The notes under the pieces were generated by a model. The model saw only the letters and a program-made list of their open reading frames with translations. It was not told the DNA's origin and made no database searches. The position numbers and the translations under genes were made by a program. DNA of 51,819 bases. Source: an uncultured Faecalibacterium sp. GTDB lineage: Bacteria; Bacillota; Clostridia; Oscillospirales; Ruminococcaceae. Positions 27,228-32,991 of this stretch are shown here, in pieces (positions within the stretch are counted from its first letter, which is position 1; each line of letters begins with the position of its first letter). The stretch covers positions 1 through 51,819 of the forward strand of contig CAKSTO010000008.1 in the NCBI GenBank assembly GCA_934501115.1. The letters are read 5' to 3'.

Positions 27228-27259
27228 GAAAAAGGACGCCTATCGGCGTCCTTTTTCTT
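27226..27259. terminator. Bidirectional terminator between ruvX and the cyclophilin gene
   Basis: A perfect 15-bp inverted repeat AAGAAAAAGGACGCC / GGCGTCCTTTTTCTT with a TATC loop. It has T runs on both strands and overlaps the stop codons of both convergent genes (27225-27227 and 27258-27260). Confidence 0.92.
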
Positions 27260-27983
27260 ATTCGTATGTCGAAATCGTCACGCTGTTGATGGTGATGTCC
27301 TCACCGGGCTTCTGGTTTTCATCCACGGCGGTCTGGCCGATGGCGTCCACCACATCCATGCCTTCATACACCTGTCCGAACACGGTATCGGTATAGTCGA
27401 GGTAGGGTGCACCGCCTGCGGTCTGGTAGGCGCTGACTACCTCCGCGCGGTAGCCCGCGCTGTTCATCTGATCCACCAGCTCCTGCGTCACCGACTGACT
27501 TCCCGGCAGGGTCTGCATCACATAGAATACGCTGGCACAGTCGCCGGAATCATCCGTGCCCATGCACAGCGCACCGGAGTAATGGTGCAGCTTGTCTGTC
27601 GTCTCCGGCGGGTAGCGGTTGCCGTTCCAGATGGTAGTGCCGCTGCCGTCTGCCCCCTGTCCGGCTTCGGCCACGAAGCCGCTCTCCACCCGGGAGACCG
27701 TCAGGCCGTTGTAGTAGCCCGCCTGCACAAGGCCGGTGAAGTTATCGCAGGCCTGCGGAGCCTCGTCCGGGAAAAGCACCGCCTTGAACACGCCCGCCGA
27801 GGTATCAAATACCGCGATGGGATCCCCTGCCGCCGGGTGGGTGAACTGCAGCTCTGCCGACTCCACTGCCGGGCGGTCGATCTTCTGGGTCGTGCTGCCG
27901 CCCCCGCCGATGCTGCCGAAGCTGCAGCCGGACAGCACCAGTGCCGCCGCCGCGGCCAGTGCCGCCCATCTTTTTCTATGCAT
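27258..27983 (-). CDS. Cyclophilin-type peptidyl-prolyl isomerase, lipoprotein
   Basis: 241 aa. A basic N terminus and hydrophobic stretch lead to the lipobox LVLSGC (Cys near residue 20), then a Gly/Ser linker, so it should be anchored on the outer face of the membrane. The cyclophilin domain is seen in GVFKAVLFPDEAPQACDNFTGLVQAGYYNGLTVSRV (short pieces match the family), GALCMGTDDSGDCASVFYVM and DTVFGQVYEGMDVVDAIGQTAVDENQKP. It probably helps fold exported proteins. Start at 27983 with a modest GGGGG upstream; the longer frame (to 28109) has no similarity. Confidence 0.9.
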   Translation of the reverse strand: MHRKRWAALAAAAALVLSGCSFGSIGGGGSTTQKIDRPAVESAELQFTHPAAGDPIAVFDTSAGVFKAVLFPDEAPQACDNFTGLVQAGYYNGLTVSRVESGFVAEAGQGADGSGTTIWNGNRYPPETTDKLHHYSGALCMGTDDSGDCASVFYVMQTLPGSQSVTQELVDQMNSAGYRAEVVSAYQTAGGAPYLDYTDTVFGQVYEGMDVVDAIGQTAVDENQKPGEDITINSVTISTYE

Positions 27984-28129
27984 GATCTCTGCCCCCGCTT
28001 CATACGCTATATCAGATGCACGATACGCCGTGCACGGAAGATTCAGAGGATAGTATATCATATTCTGCCGCTCAGCGCGAGAGGAAATACGTGAAAATTT
28101 GTTACACAATTTCTGTGCGAAAAAGCATC

Positions 28130-28158
28130 TTGACGAGCAGGCAAAAAAACGCTACACT
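28130..28158 (+). promoter_or_regulatory. Promoter of the DUF1292 gene
   Basis: -35 TTGACG (28130-28135), 17-nt spacer, -10 TACACT (28153-28158), 67 nt before the start codon. Confidence 0.75.
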
Positions 28159-28224
28159 ATATGCAGACCGAGCGGGACGGCAAACAAAAGCCCGCCTTAT
28201 GACACGATACAGGAGACAATATCT

Positions 28225-28539
28225 ATGTCTGACGAAATCAAGAATCCCAATCCCGAAGAGGAATACCAGCCTGATCTGATGACCCTTGAGGATGAGGACG
28301 GCAACGAGGTCACATTTGAAGTGATCGACGCGCTGGATCACAAGGGTGTGCATTATCTGGCTGTTGTGGAATATGCTGAGAATGAAGAGGACATCAACGA
28401 GGATGCCCAGCTGGTGATCCTGAGCGTCGGCGAAGACGACGAAGGCGAGTATCTGGACGTCGTAGAGGACGACGAGACTCTGCTGGAAGTCAGCAAGCTG
28501 TTTGAACAGCGTCTGAGCGGCGAGTTCGAGATCGACTGA
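28225..28539 (+). CDS. DUF1292 family acidic protein (YrzB-like)
   Basis: 104-aa highly acidic protein of the DUF1292 family, related to Bacillus YrzB. The family core is visible as LMTLEDEDGNEVTFEVIDAL, then HYLAVVEYAENEEDIN and VILSVGEDDEGEYLDVVEDDE. No catalytic motif. In other Firmicutes members often lie near the ruvX (yrrK) gene, and ruvX is 1 kb away here. The function is unknown. The ATG at 28225 has AGGAG 9 nt upstream; the promoter is at 28130-28158. Confidence 0.9.
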   Translation: MSDEIKNPNPEEEYQPDLMTLEDEDGNEVTFEVIDALDHKGVHYLAVVEYAENEEDINEDAQLVILSVGEDDEGEYLDVVEDDETLLEVSKLFEQRLSGEFEID

Positions 28540-28578
28540 CCGTTTCATTTCCAGACAAATTACCCGGCAAGACTTCCT

Positions 28579-28777
28579 GCCCGGCTCGATTTGTTGCGGT
28601 TTATATGATCCTACTAATCATTCAACGGGAGCTCGGAGTTCCCCGGTGGATTGCAGACCTCCCCGTCATGGGTCGACCATGAAGGCTCGATGAGGAAGCG
28701 CGAATCCGGAGACAGGGCACCCACCTGTCCGCAAGGGTAGGTTTGATTGACCGCAGACGACCGGGCGGGATCTTTTT
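28579..28777 (+). ncRNA. Unassigned structured RNA (about 200 nt)
   Basis: No reading frame here looks coding. The two ends pair over long range: GCCCGG (28579-28584) with CCGGGC (28761-28766), TCG (28586-28588) with CGA (28758-28760), TGCGGT (28595-28600) with ACCGCA (28750-28755), and CCTACT (28610-28615) with GGTAGG (28736-28741). Inside are hairpins TCATGG/CCATGA (28666-28682) and GACAGG/CCTGTC (28711-28729), plus a GGGAGC/GTTCCC hairpin (28627-28643). TTTTT follows at 28773-28777. The layout resembles a free-standing RNA such as 6S or the raiA motif, but I recognise neither, and the SRP, RNase P and tmRNA signatures are absent. It could also be a 5' leader of the next gene. I see no clear promoter directly upstream. 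Confidence 0.6.
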
Positions 28778-28787
28778 ATCAACATCC

Positions 28788-28831
28788 ATCCACCACTGTC
28801 TTCTGCGCAGGAGACGGTGTGTGGATTTTTT
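28788..28831 (+). terminator. Intrinsic terminator behind the structured RNA
   Basis: A long stem, 28788-28805 with 28808-28826 (ATCCAC...CTTCTG pairing CAGGAG...GTGGAT, one bulge and some G-U pairs), is followed by TTTTTT. It stands only 29 nt before the next start codon, so it either ends the RNA gene or controls read-through into the peroxiredoxin-like gene. Confidence 0.82.
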
Positions 28832-28859
28832 ATTATCACGAAAGGATGTGCATTGCGGC

Positions 28860-29507
28860 ATGAAATCGGAACATCTGGTTGGGACGTCCATCCCTCCGTT
28901 CACCTTTGACACCCCTACCACCCCGAAAAACGATTTTTACAGTCTCTGCGAGGGCAGCCTGCCTCTGGTGATGATCTTTTTGCCCGGGTTTGACCACCCC
29001 ATCACCCAGAAATACCTCAAGAGCTATCTGTCTACGCTGGATGACCTGCACGGCGTGCGGCTGGCCTGCGCGGTGCGCTCTTCCCCCAAAATGGTCGCAC
29101 GCGCTATCCGGAACGTCGAGTTTCCCTTCCCGCTCATCTGCGATGAACCGGGCGTTTTGTACAGTTATCTGGGCGTGGAGCAGACGCGCGGCATCCTGAG
29201 CTGGAGCTTTGCGGCTCAGCGCATTTACCGCTCTGCCAGGTCGCAGGGGCTGCGCTACGATACCAGCGCCCCGCAGCTGCTGCCACTGACGCTGGTGGTC
29301 GGCCGGGAAGGCAGGATCCTGTTCACCCACTCCGGCCGCAGCCAGACCGATCTGCCTGAGGACTGTATTGCCATCCGCGGCCTCGCCCGTGAGGTACTGC
29401 ACGTGCTGAAGGAGGACAAAAAGAACCCGCACCCCCATTGTTCGGATGAGACCCTCACTCTGCCGGATCTGGTGGAGTGGGATGATCTGGACGGAAGCAG
29501 CCATTGA
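28860..29507 (+). CDS. Peroxiredoxin-fold protein lacking the peroxidatic cysteine
   Basis: 215 aa with the order of an AhpC/TSA thioredoxin-fold protein: VGTSIPPFTFDTP, then a strand PLVMIFLPGFDHPITQKYL, LDDLHGVRLACAV, FPFPLICDEPGVLYSYLGV and LTLVVGREGRILFTHSGRSQ. In active peroxiredoxins the strand is followed by a PxxxTxxC motif; here the place reads FDHPITQ, with no Cys. The five cysteines present sit elsewhere. It is therefore unlikely to act as a peroxidase by the usual route. The start at 28860 has AAAGG 14 nt upstream, a long spacing. It follows the structured RNA and its terminator. Confidence 0.75.
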   Translation: MKSEHLVGTSIPPFTFDTPTTPKNDFYSLCEGSLPLVMIFLPGFDHPITQKYLKSYLSTLDDLHGVRLACAVRSSPKMVARAIRNVEFPFPLICDEPGVLYSYLGVEQTRGILSWSFAAQRIYRSARSQGLRYDTSAPQLLPLTLVVGREGRILFTHSGRSQTDLPEDCIAIRGLAREVLHVLKEDKKNPHPHCSDETLTLPDLVEWDDLDGSSH

Positions 29508-29533
29508 CTCAAACCAGCAAAAGCACCTGTCAT

Positions 29534-29662
29534 TGACCCTCTCAGGCGCTGACGCGCCAGCTCTCCCGAAGGGAGAGCTTTTTTACTTCTGGAGGACAGG
29601 CACAATAAAGCTCCCCCTTTCGGGGGAGCTGGCAATGCCGCAGGCATTGACTGAGAGGGTCA
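29534..29662. repeat. Palindromic repeat element, copy R5 (between convergent genes)
   Basis: 129 bp with 10-bp termini TGACCCTCTC / GAGAGGGTCA. Hairpins: GGCGC-TGAC-GCGCC, AGCTCTCCC-GAA-GGGAGAGCT plus TTTTTT, a spacer of about 26 nt, AGCTCCCCC-TTTC-GGGGGAGCT, and CAATGCC-GCA-GGCATTG. It lies between two convergent genes; its terminal TGA on the minus strand is the stop codon of the DUF378 gene. Confidence 0.9.
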
Positions 29663-29863
29663 TTCATCCGTTTCGTCCGAGAACAGCCCCGGGATGCCGC
29701 ACAGAGCTGCAATGCCCACCAGCGTGAACACGATGCGGGACCAGATGGATGCGCTGCCGCCCAGCAGCCAGCCCACAAAATCGAACTGGAACAGCCCCAC
29801 AAGCCCCCAGTTGATGCCGCCGACGATCATAAGGATCAGACAGATTTTGTAAAAGGTCTGCAC
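29660..29863 (-). CDS. DUF378 family small membrane protein
   Basis: 67 aa, two transmembrane helices (about residues 5-24 and 40-60). The pattern KICLILMIVGGINWGLVGLF followed by FDFVGWLLGG and a second helix ending in GIAALCGIPGLF is the DUF378 (YuzA) signature. The function is unknown. The start is GTG at 29863 with AGGAGG 7 nt upstream, but that AGGAGG is the 3' arm of the ispE terminator hairpin. The stop codon is provided by the end of repeat R5. Confidence 0.88.
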   Translation of the reverse strand: MQTFYKICLILMIVGGINWGLVGLFQFDFVGWLLGGSASIWSRIVFTLVGIAALCGIPGLFSDETDE

Positions 29864-29913
29864 AAAAAGACCTCCTTCCTTTGCGGGCAGTATGCCCCGT
29901 GGGAAGGAGGTCT
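29863..29913 (-). terminator. ispE terminator overlapping the DUF378 ribosome-binding site
   Basis: Minus strand: AGACCTCCTTCC (29902-29913) pairs with GGAAGGAGGTCT (29868-29879), enclosing a second small GGGCA/TGCCC hairpin, and TTTTT follows at 29864-29868. The GGAAGGAGG arm is the Shine-Dalgarno of the GTG at 29863. The structure can end the ispE transcript and would mask DUF378 translation on read-through RNA. Confidence 0.85.
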
Positions 29914-29921
29914 ATGCATTT

Positions 29922-30797
29922 TTATCGGATCACCCGTGCACCGCCGCGGTCAGGCTGCGCCATGTATACCTGTTTCCAGTGCTGCCGTGCGGCCTGCGCC
30001 GCTGCCCGGGCGGATGTCTCGTCCCGGAACACGCCGAACACCGCCGCACCGCTGCCGGTCATCAGGGCGGCAGCAGCGCCATGCTCCCGCAGCAGAGCCT
30101 TGATCGCACCGGTGCTCTTTGCTCCGCTGCACTCTTCCAGCGCGTTGCCGGCGGCAGCGCACACGGCATCCAGATCTCCGGCACGGATGGCGGCTTCCTG
30201 TGCTGCGCAGTCCGGGTGGACACTGCTGCCGATCCGGTCATAGGCCGCAAACGCTTCCGGGGTGGAGACACCGTAGTCCGGCATCACTACCGTGAACCAG
30301 CACTCCGGCACCGGCGGCAGTGCCTTGAGGAAGTCCCCCACGCCCTGCACCCGGCAGGTGCCGCCCATCAGGGCAAAGGGCACGTCCGCACCGATCTTTG
30401 CACCCAGCGCACACAGTTCGCTCATAGAGAGCTGTGCGCCGTAAAGCTCGTTCATCCCCACCAGCACAGCGGCGGCGTCGGCGCTGCCACCTGCCATGCC
30501 TGCCCGCACCGGGGTGCTCTTGTAAACGGTGATATCCACACCCGCCAGCAGGCCGGTGTAGTTGAAAAAGGCCAGCGCCGCCTTGATGGCAGTGTTTTTG
30601 TTGTTAGGAGCCACCAGACTGCCCGGCAGGCGCAGATTCAGGTAGGGACTGCGGCGCAGCACCACCCGCTCGTACAGGGTGATGGCCTGCATGGTCATGT
30701 CCAGATCATGGTAGCCGTCAGGCAGAAGCCCCACCACGTCCAGTGCCAGATTGAGCTTTGCGGGTGCCAGAACGGTCACGCAGTTCAGCCTTGCCAT
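29922..30797 (-). CDS. ispE: 4-diphosphocytidyl-2-C-methyl-D-erythritol kinase
   Basis: 291-aa GHMP kinase, the fourth step of the MEP pathway to isoprenoid precursors. Substrate-site PAKLNLALDVVGLLPDGYHDL at the N terminus, the ATP-binding glycine loop VRAGMAGGSADAAAVL and the C-terminal ALMTGSGAAVFGVF motif are seen; these match IspE over its whole length. Ten bp after the aminotransferase gene and probably in its operon, although the pathways are unrelated. Confidence 0.96.
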   Translation of the reverse strand: MARLNCVTVLAPAKLNLALDVVGLLPDGYHDLDMTMQAITLYERVVLRRSPYLNLRLPGSLVAPNNKNTAIKAALAFFNYTGLLAGVDITVYKSTPVRAGMAGGSADAAAVLVGMNELYGAQLSMSELCALGAKIGADVPFALMGGTCRVQGVGDFLKALPPVPECWFTVVMPDYGVSTPEAFAAYDRIGSSVHPDCAAQEAAIRAGDLDAVCAAAGNALEECSGAKSTGAIKALLREHGAAAALMTGSGAAVFGVFRDETSARAAAQAARQHWKQVYMAQPDRGGARVIR

Positions 30798-30807
30798 TTG
30801 TTCCTCC

Positions 30808-31992
30808 TCAGATGCCGTGATAGATGCCGTTTTCCTGCAGGAATTCCCGGATGCGCCGGAGCGCCTCCTTCAGATGCTCCACGCTGTAGGCGTAGGAAAT
30901 ACGGGCGTAGCCTTCGCCGGAAGCGCCAAAGGCATCGCCGGGGATGATGGCCACATGCTTCTGTTCCAGCAGCTTCGTGCAGAAATCCTGGCTGCTCATA
31001 CCCGTGCTCTTGATGCAGGGGAAGGCGTAGAATGCGCCCCGCGGCTCAAAGCAGGTCAGCCCCATATCGTTGAAGGACTTCACCACAAGGCGGCGGCGCA
31101 TATTGTACTCATCACGCATCCGGTCGATCTCGCCGTCGCACTCCTTCAGGGCAGTGATGGCGGCGTACTGGCTGGTGGTAGGGGCGCTCATGATGGCGCT
31201 CTGATGGATCTTGGTCATGATCCGGATGATGGGTGCCGGGCCGCAGGCGTAGCCCAGACGCCAGCCGGTCATGGCGTAGGTCTTGGAGAAGCCGTTCACC
31301 ACGATGGTGCGCTCTGCCATATCGGGCAGGGTGGCAATGGACACATGGGGTCGCAGGCCGTAGTTCAGCTCGGCGTAGATCTCATCCGAGAGCACCATGA
31401 TGTTGGTGCCGCGCAGCACCTCGGCAACGGCTTCCAGATCCTCGCGCTCCATCACCGCGCCGGTGGGGTTGTTGGGGAAGGGCATGATGAGCAGCTTGGT
31501 GCGGGGGGTGATGGCAGCCTTGAGGGCATCGGCACGCAGGCGGAACTCGTCCTCCTGACGGCAGGCCACATGCACCGGCACACCGCCGGACAGGGTGGTG
31601 ATGGGCTCGTAGCACACAAAGCAGGGCTCCGGGATGATGACCTCGTCCCCGGGCTGCACCAGCGTGCGGATGCACATATCAATGGCTTCGCTGCCGCCCA
31701 CCGTGATGAGCACCTCGTGCAGCGGGTCGTAGTGCAGGCCCATGCGGCGCTCCAGATACTTTGCCACCTCGGCGCGCAGCTCCTTCAGGCCTGCGTTGGA
31801 GGTGTAGCGGGTGCGGCCATGCTCCAGACTCTCGATGCCGGCTTCGCGCACGGCCCATGGCGTTTTGAAGTCCGGCTCGCCCACGCCCAGACTGATGCAC
31901 TCGGGCATTTCGGCAGCCAGATCGAAAAATTTGCGGATGCCGGAGGGGCGCATGGCCTCAGCGGCAGGCGCGATCAGTTTATCGTAGTCCAT
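30808..31992 (-). CDS. PLP-dependent aminotransferase, class I/II
   Basis: 394-aa fold type I aminotransferase. Landmarks: ECISLGVGEPDFKTPWAVRE, TRYTSNAGLKELR, PFPNNPTGAVMEREDLE (substrate and PLP site), VLSDEIYAELNY and NGFSKTYAMTGWRLGYACGP with the PLP lysine, then the carboxylate-binding Arg in EGYARISYAYS. The substrate cannot be fixed; aspartate or aromatic amino acid transaminases of the PatA type are closest. The ATG at 31992 shares one base with the Lrp stop (TGATG); a GTG 15 bp upstream is the alternative. The Lrp-type regulator directly upstream suggests control by an amino acid. Confidence 0.9.
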   Translation of the reverse strand: MDYDKLIAPAAEAMRPSGIRKFFDLAAEMPECISLGVGEPDFKTPWAVREAGIESLEHGRTRYTSNAGLKELRAEVAKYLERRMGLHYDPLHEVLITVGGSEAIDMCIRTLVQPGDEVIIPEPCFVCYEPITTLSGGVPVHVACRQEDEFRLRADALKAAITPRTKLLIMPFPNNPTGAVMEREDLEAVAEVLRGTNIMVLSDEIYAELNYGLRPHVSIATLPDMAERTIVVNGFSKTYAMTGWRLGYACGPAPIIRIMTKIHQSAIMSAPTTSQYAAITALKECDGEIDRMRDEYNMRRRLVVKSFNDMGLTCFEPRGAFYAFPCIKSTGMSSQDFCTKLLEQKHVAIIPGDAFGASGEGYARISYAYSVEHLKEALRRIREFLQENGIYHGI

Positions 31993-32471
31993 CACAGCAC
32001 CGTGCACTCTCTTTCATCGATTTCTTCGTCCTGATACAGGCGGCCCTCCTTTTTATAGGTGCGCAGCACAAAGTGGGTGGCGGTGGACAGCACATCGTCC
32101 AGCGGGGACAGGCGCTTTGCCACGAACAGGGCGATCTCCTGGAAGGTCTGGCCCTTGATGACCAGCTGCAGGTCGTAGCCGCCGCTCATCAGCAGCACGC
32201 TCTCCACCTCGTCAAAGGCGGCAATGGTGGCTGCGATCTCGTCAAAGCCGCGGCTCTTCTTGGGGCTGACGTTCAGCTCGATGACGGCCTCCACACGGTT
32301 GACCCCGGCCTTTTCCCAGTCCACAAGGGTCTTGTAGCCCTTGATGATGCCCTGCGCCCGGGCCAGATCGATCATGGCCGCCACCTCGGCGGGGGATTTA
32401 TTCAGCATCGTGGCGATGTCCTCAATGGGCAGCCGCGCATTGTCTTCCAGGATCTTCAAAAGCTGTTCCAT
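31992..32471 (-). CDS. Lrp/AsnC family transcriptional regulator
   Basis: 159-aa regulator with an N-terminal winged helix-turn-helix (LLKILEDNARLPIEDIATMLN, AEVAAMIDLARAQGII) and a C-terminal RAM ligand-binding domain (VNRVEAVIELNVSPKKSRGF, ESVLLMSGGYDLQLVIKGQ). Members act as dimers or octamers that sense amino acids. It is transcribed with the aminotransferase (1-bp overlap) and divergently from the ACT-DUF711 pair 232 bp away, so it may regulate both directions; that is an inference from layout. Confidence 0.92.
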   Translation of the reverse strand: MEQLLKILEDNARLPIEDIATMLNKSPAEVAAMIDLARAQGIIKGYKTLVDWEKAGVNRVEAVIELNVSPKKSRGFDEIAATIAAFDEVESVLLMSGGYDLQLVIKGQTFQEIALFVAKRLSPLDDVLSTATHFVLRTYKKEGRLYQDEEIDERECTVL

Positions 32472-32519
32472 AGTATTTTGCTCCTTCTCAGCCCGTAATC
32501 GGGAAATAAATTATTTATA

Positions 32520-32528
32520 AGTATAGCA
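32520..32528 (-). promoter_or_regulatory. Extended -10 promoter of the Lrp-aminotransferase operon
   Basis: Minus strand TGC plus TATACT, about 50 nt before the lrp start. No convincing -35, as often in extended -10 promoters or activated promoters. Confidence 0.5.
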
Positions 32529-32627
32529 CAAGCTGTAAAAGATTGCACCCGGTTTTTGGGATAGAATGTCTTTTTCCCTTCGTGTCTGTTCTTTTTTACA
32601 AAAAGTGTGTTCAAATTTTGCCAAATC

Positions 32628-32636
32628 TGCTATACT
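32628..32636 (+). promoter_or_regulatory. Extended -10 promoter of the ACT-DUF711 operon
   Basis: TGC plus TATACT, the same nine bases as the divergent lrp promoter 100 bp away, with GTTCAA at the -35 distance. About 68 nt before the start codon. Confidence 0.55.
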
Positions 32637-32703
32637 GGAAGAGTAAGAGTGTGCCGGAACGCTTGCGGCACCGTTCATCAAAAGGAAAACGAGGGTGGAA
32701 ACG

Positions 32704-32973
32704 ATGAAAGCATTCATTACCGTCATTGGTCACGATACTGTGGGCGTTGTCGCCAAGGTCGCCGGTCTGTGCACCGAGCTGAACATCAACATCGAGGACG
32801 TAACTCAGAGCATCCTGCAGGGCATGTTCGCCATGATCATGCTGGTGGATATCTCCAAGTGCAATGTGAACCACGAAGAGCTGCACAAGCGCTGCGATGC
32901 ACTGGCTGCCGAGATGGGGATGCAGATCAACGTGACCCGTCAGGAAGTCTTTGACGCCATGCACACCATCTGA
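32704..32973 (+). CDS. ACT domain-containing protein (UPF0237)
   Basis: 89 aa, a single ACT domain: AFITVIGHDTVGVVAKVAGLC, LNINIEDVTQSILQGMFAMIMLVDISK, then a second half ending in VTRQEVFDAMHTI. UPF0237 members are stand-alone amino-acid-sensing domains, almost always next to a DUF711 protein, as here (18 bp apart). I choose the ATG at 32704 (GAGGGTGG upstream) over the GTG at 32695 because the family begins MKA-ITVIG. Confidence 0.92.
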   Translation: MKAFITVIGHDTVGVVAKVAGLCTELNINIEDVTQSILQGMFAMIMLVDISKCNVNHEELHKRCDALAAEMGMQINVTRQEVFDAMHTI

Positions 32974-32991
32974 TGGAGGGAGTACACAGCT

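Noticed and set aside
28561..28585. CCCGGCA...TGCCCGG hairpin as terminator of the DUF1292 gene
   Set aside because: The stem needs a bulge, no T run follows, and its 3' arm is better used in the closing helix of the structured RNA.
28579..28777. SRP RNA, RNase P RNA or tmRNA
   Set aside because: The SRP GGAAGGAAGC core, RNase P GAGGAAAGTCC/ACAGAA blocks and tmRNA tRNA-like ends are not present.
1455..29662. CRISPR array
   Set aside because: The repeated units are far apart, palindromic, 129-183 bp and diverged; there are no regular spacers and no cas genes.
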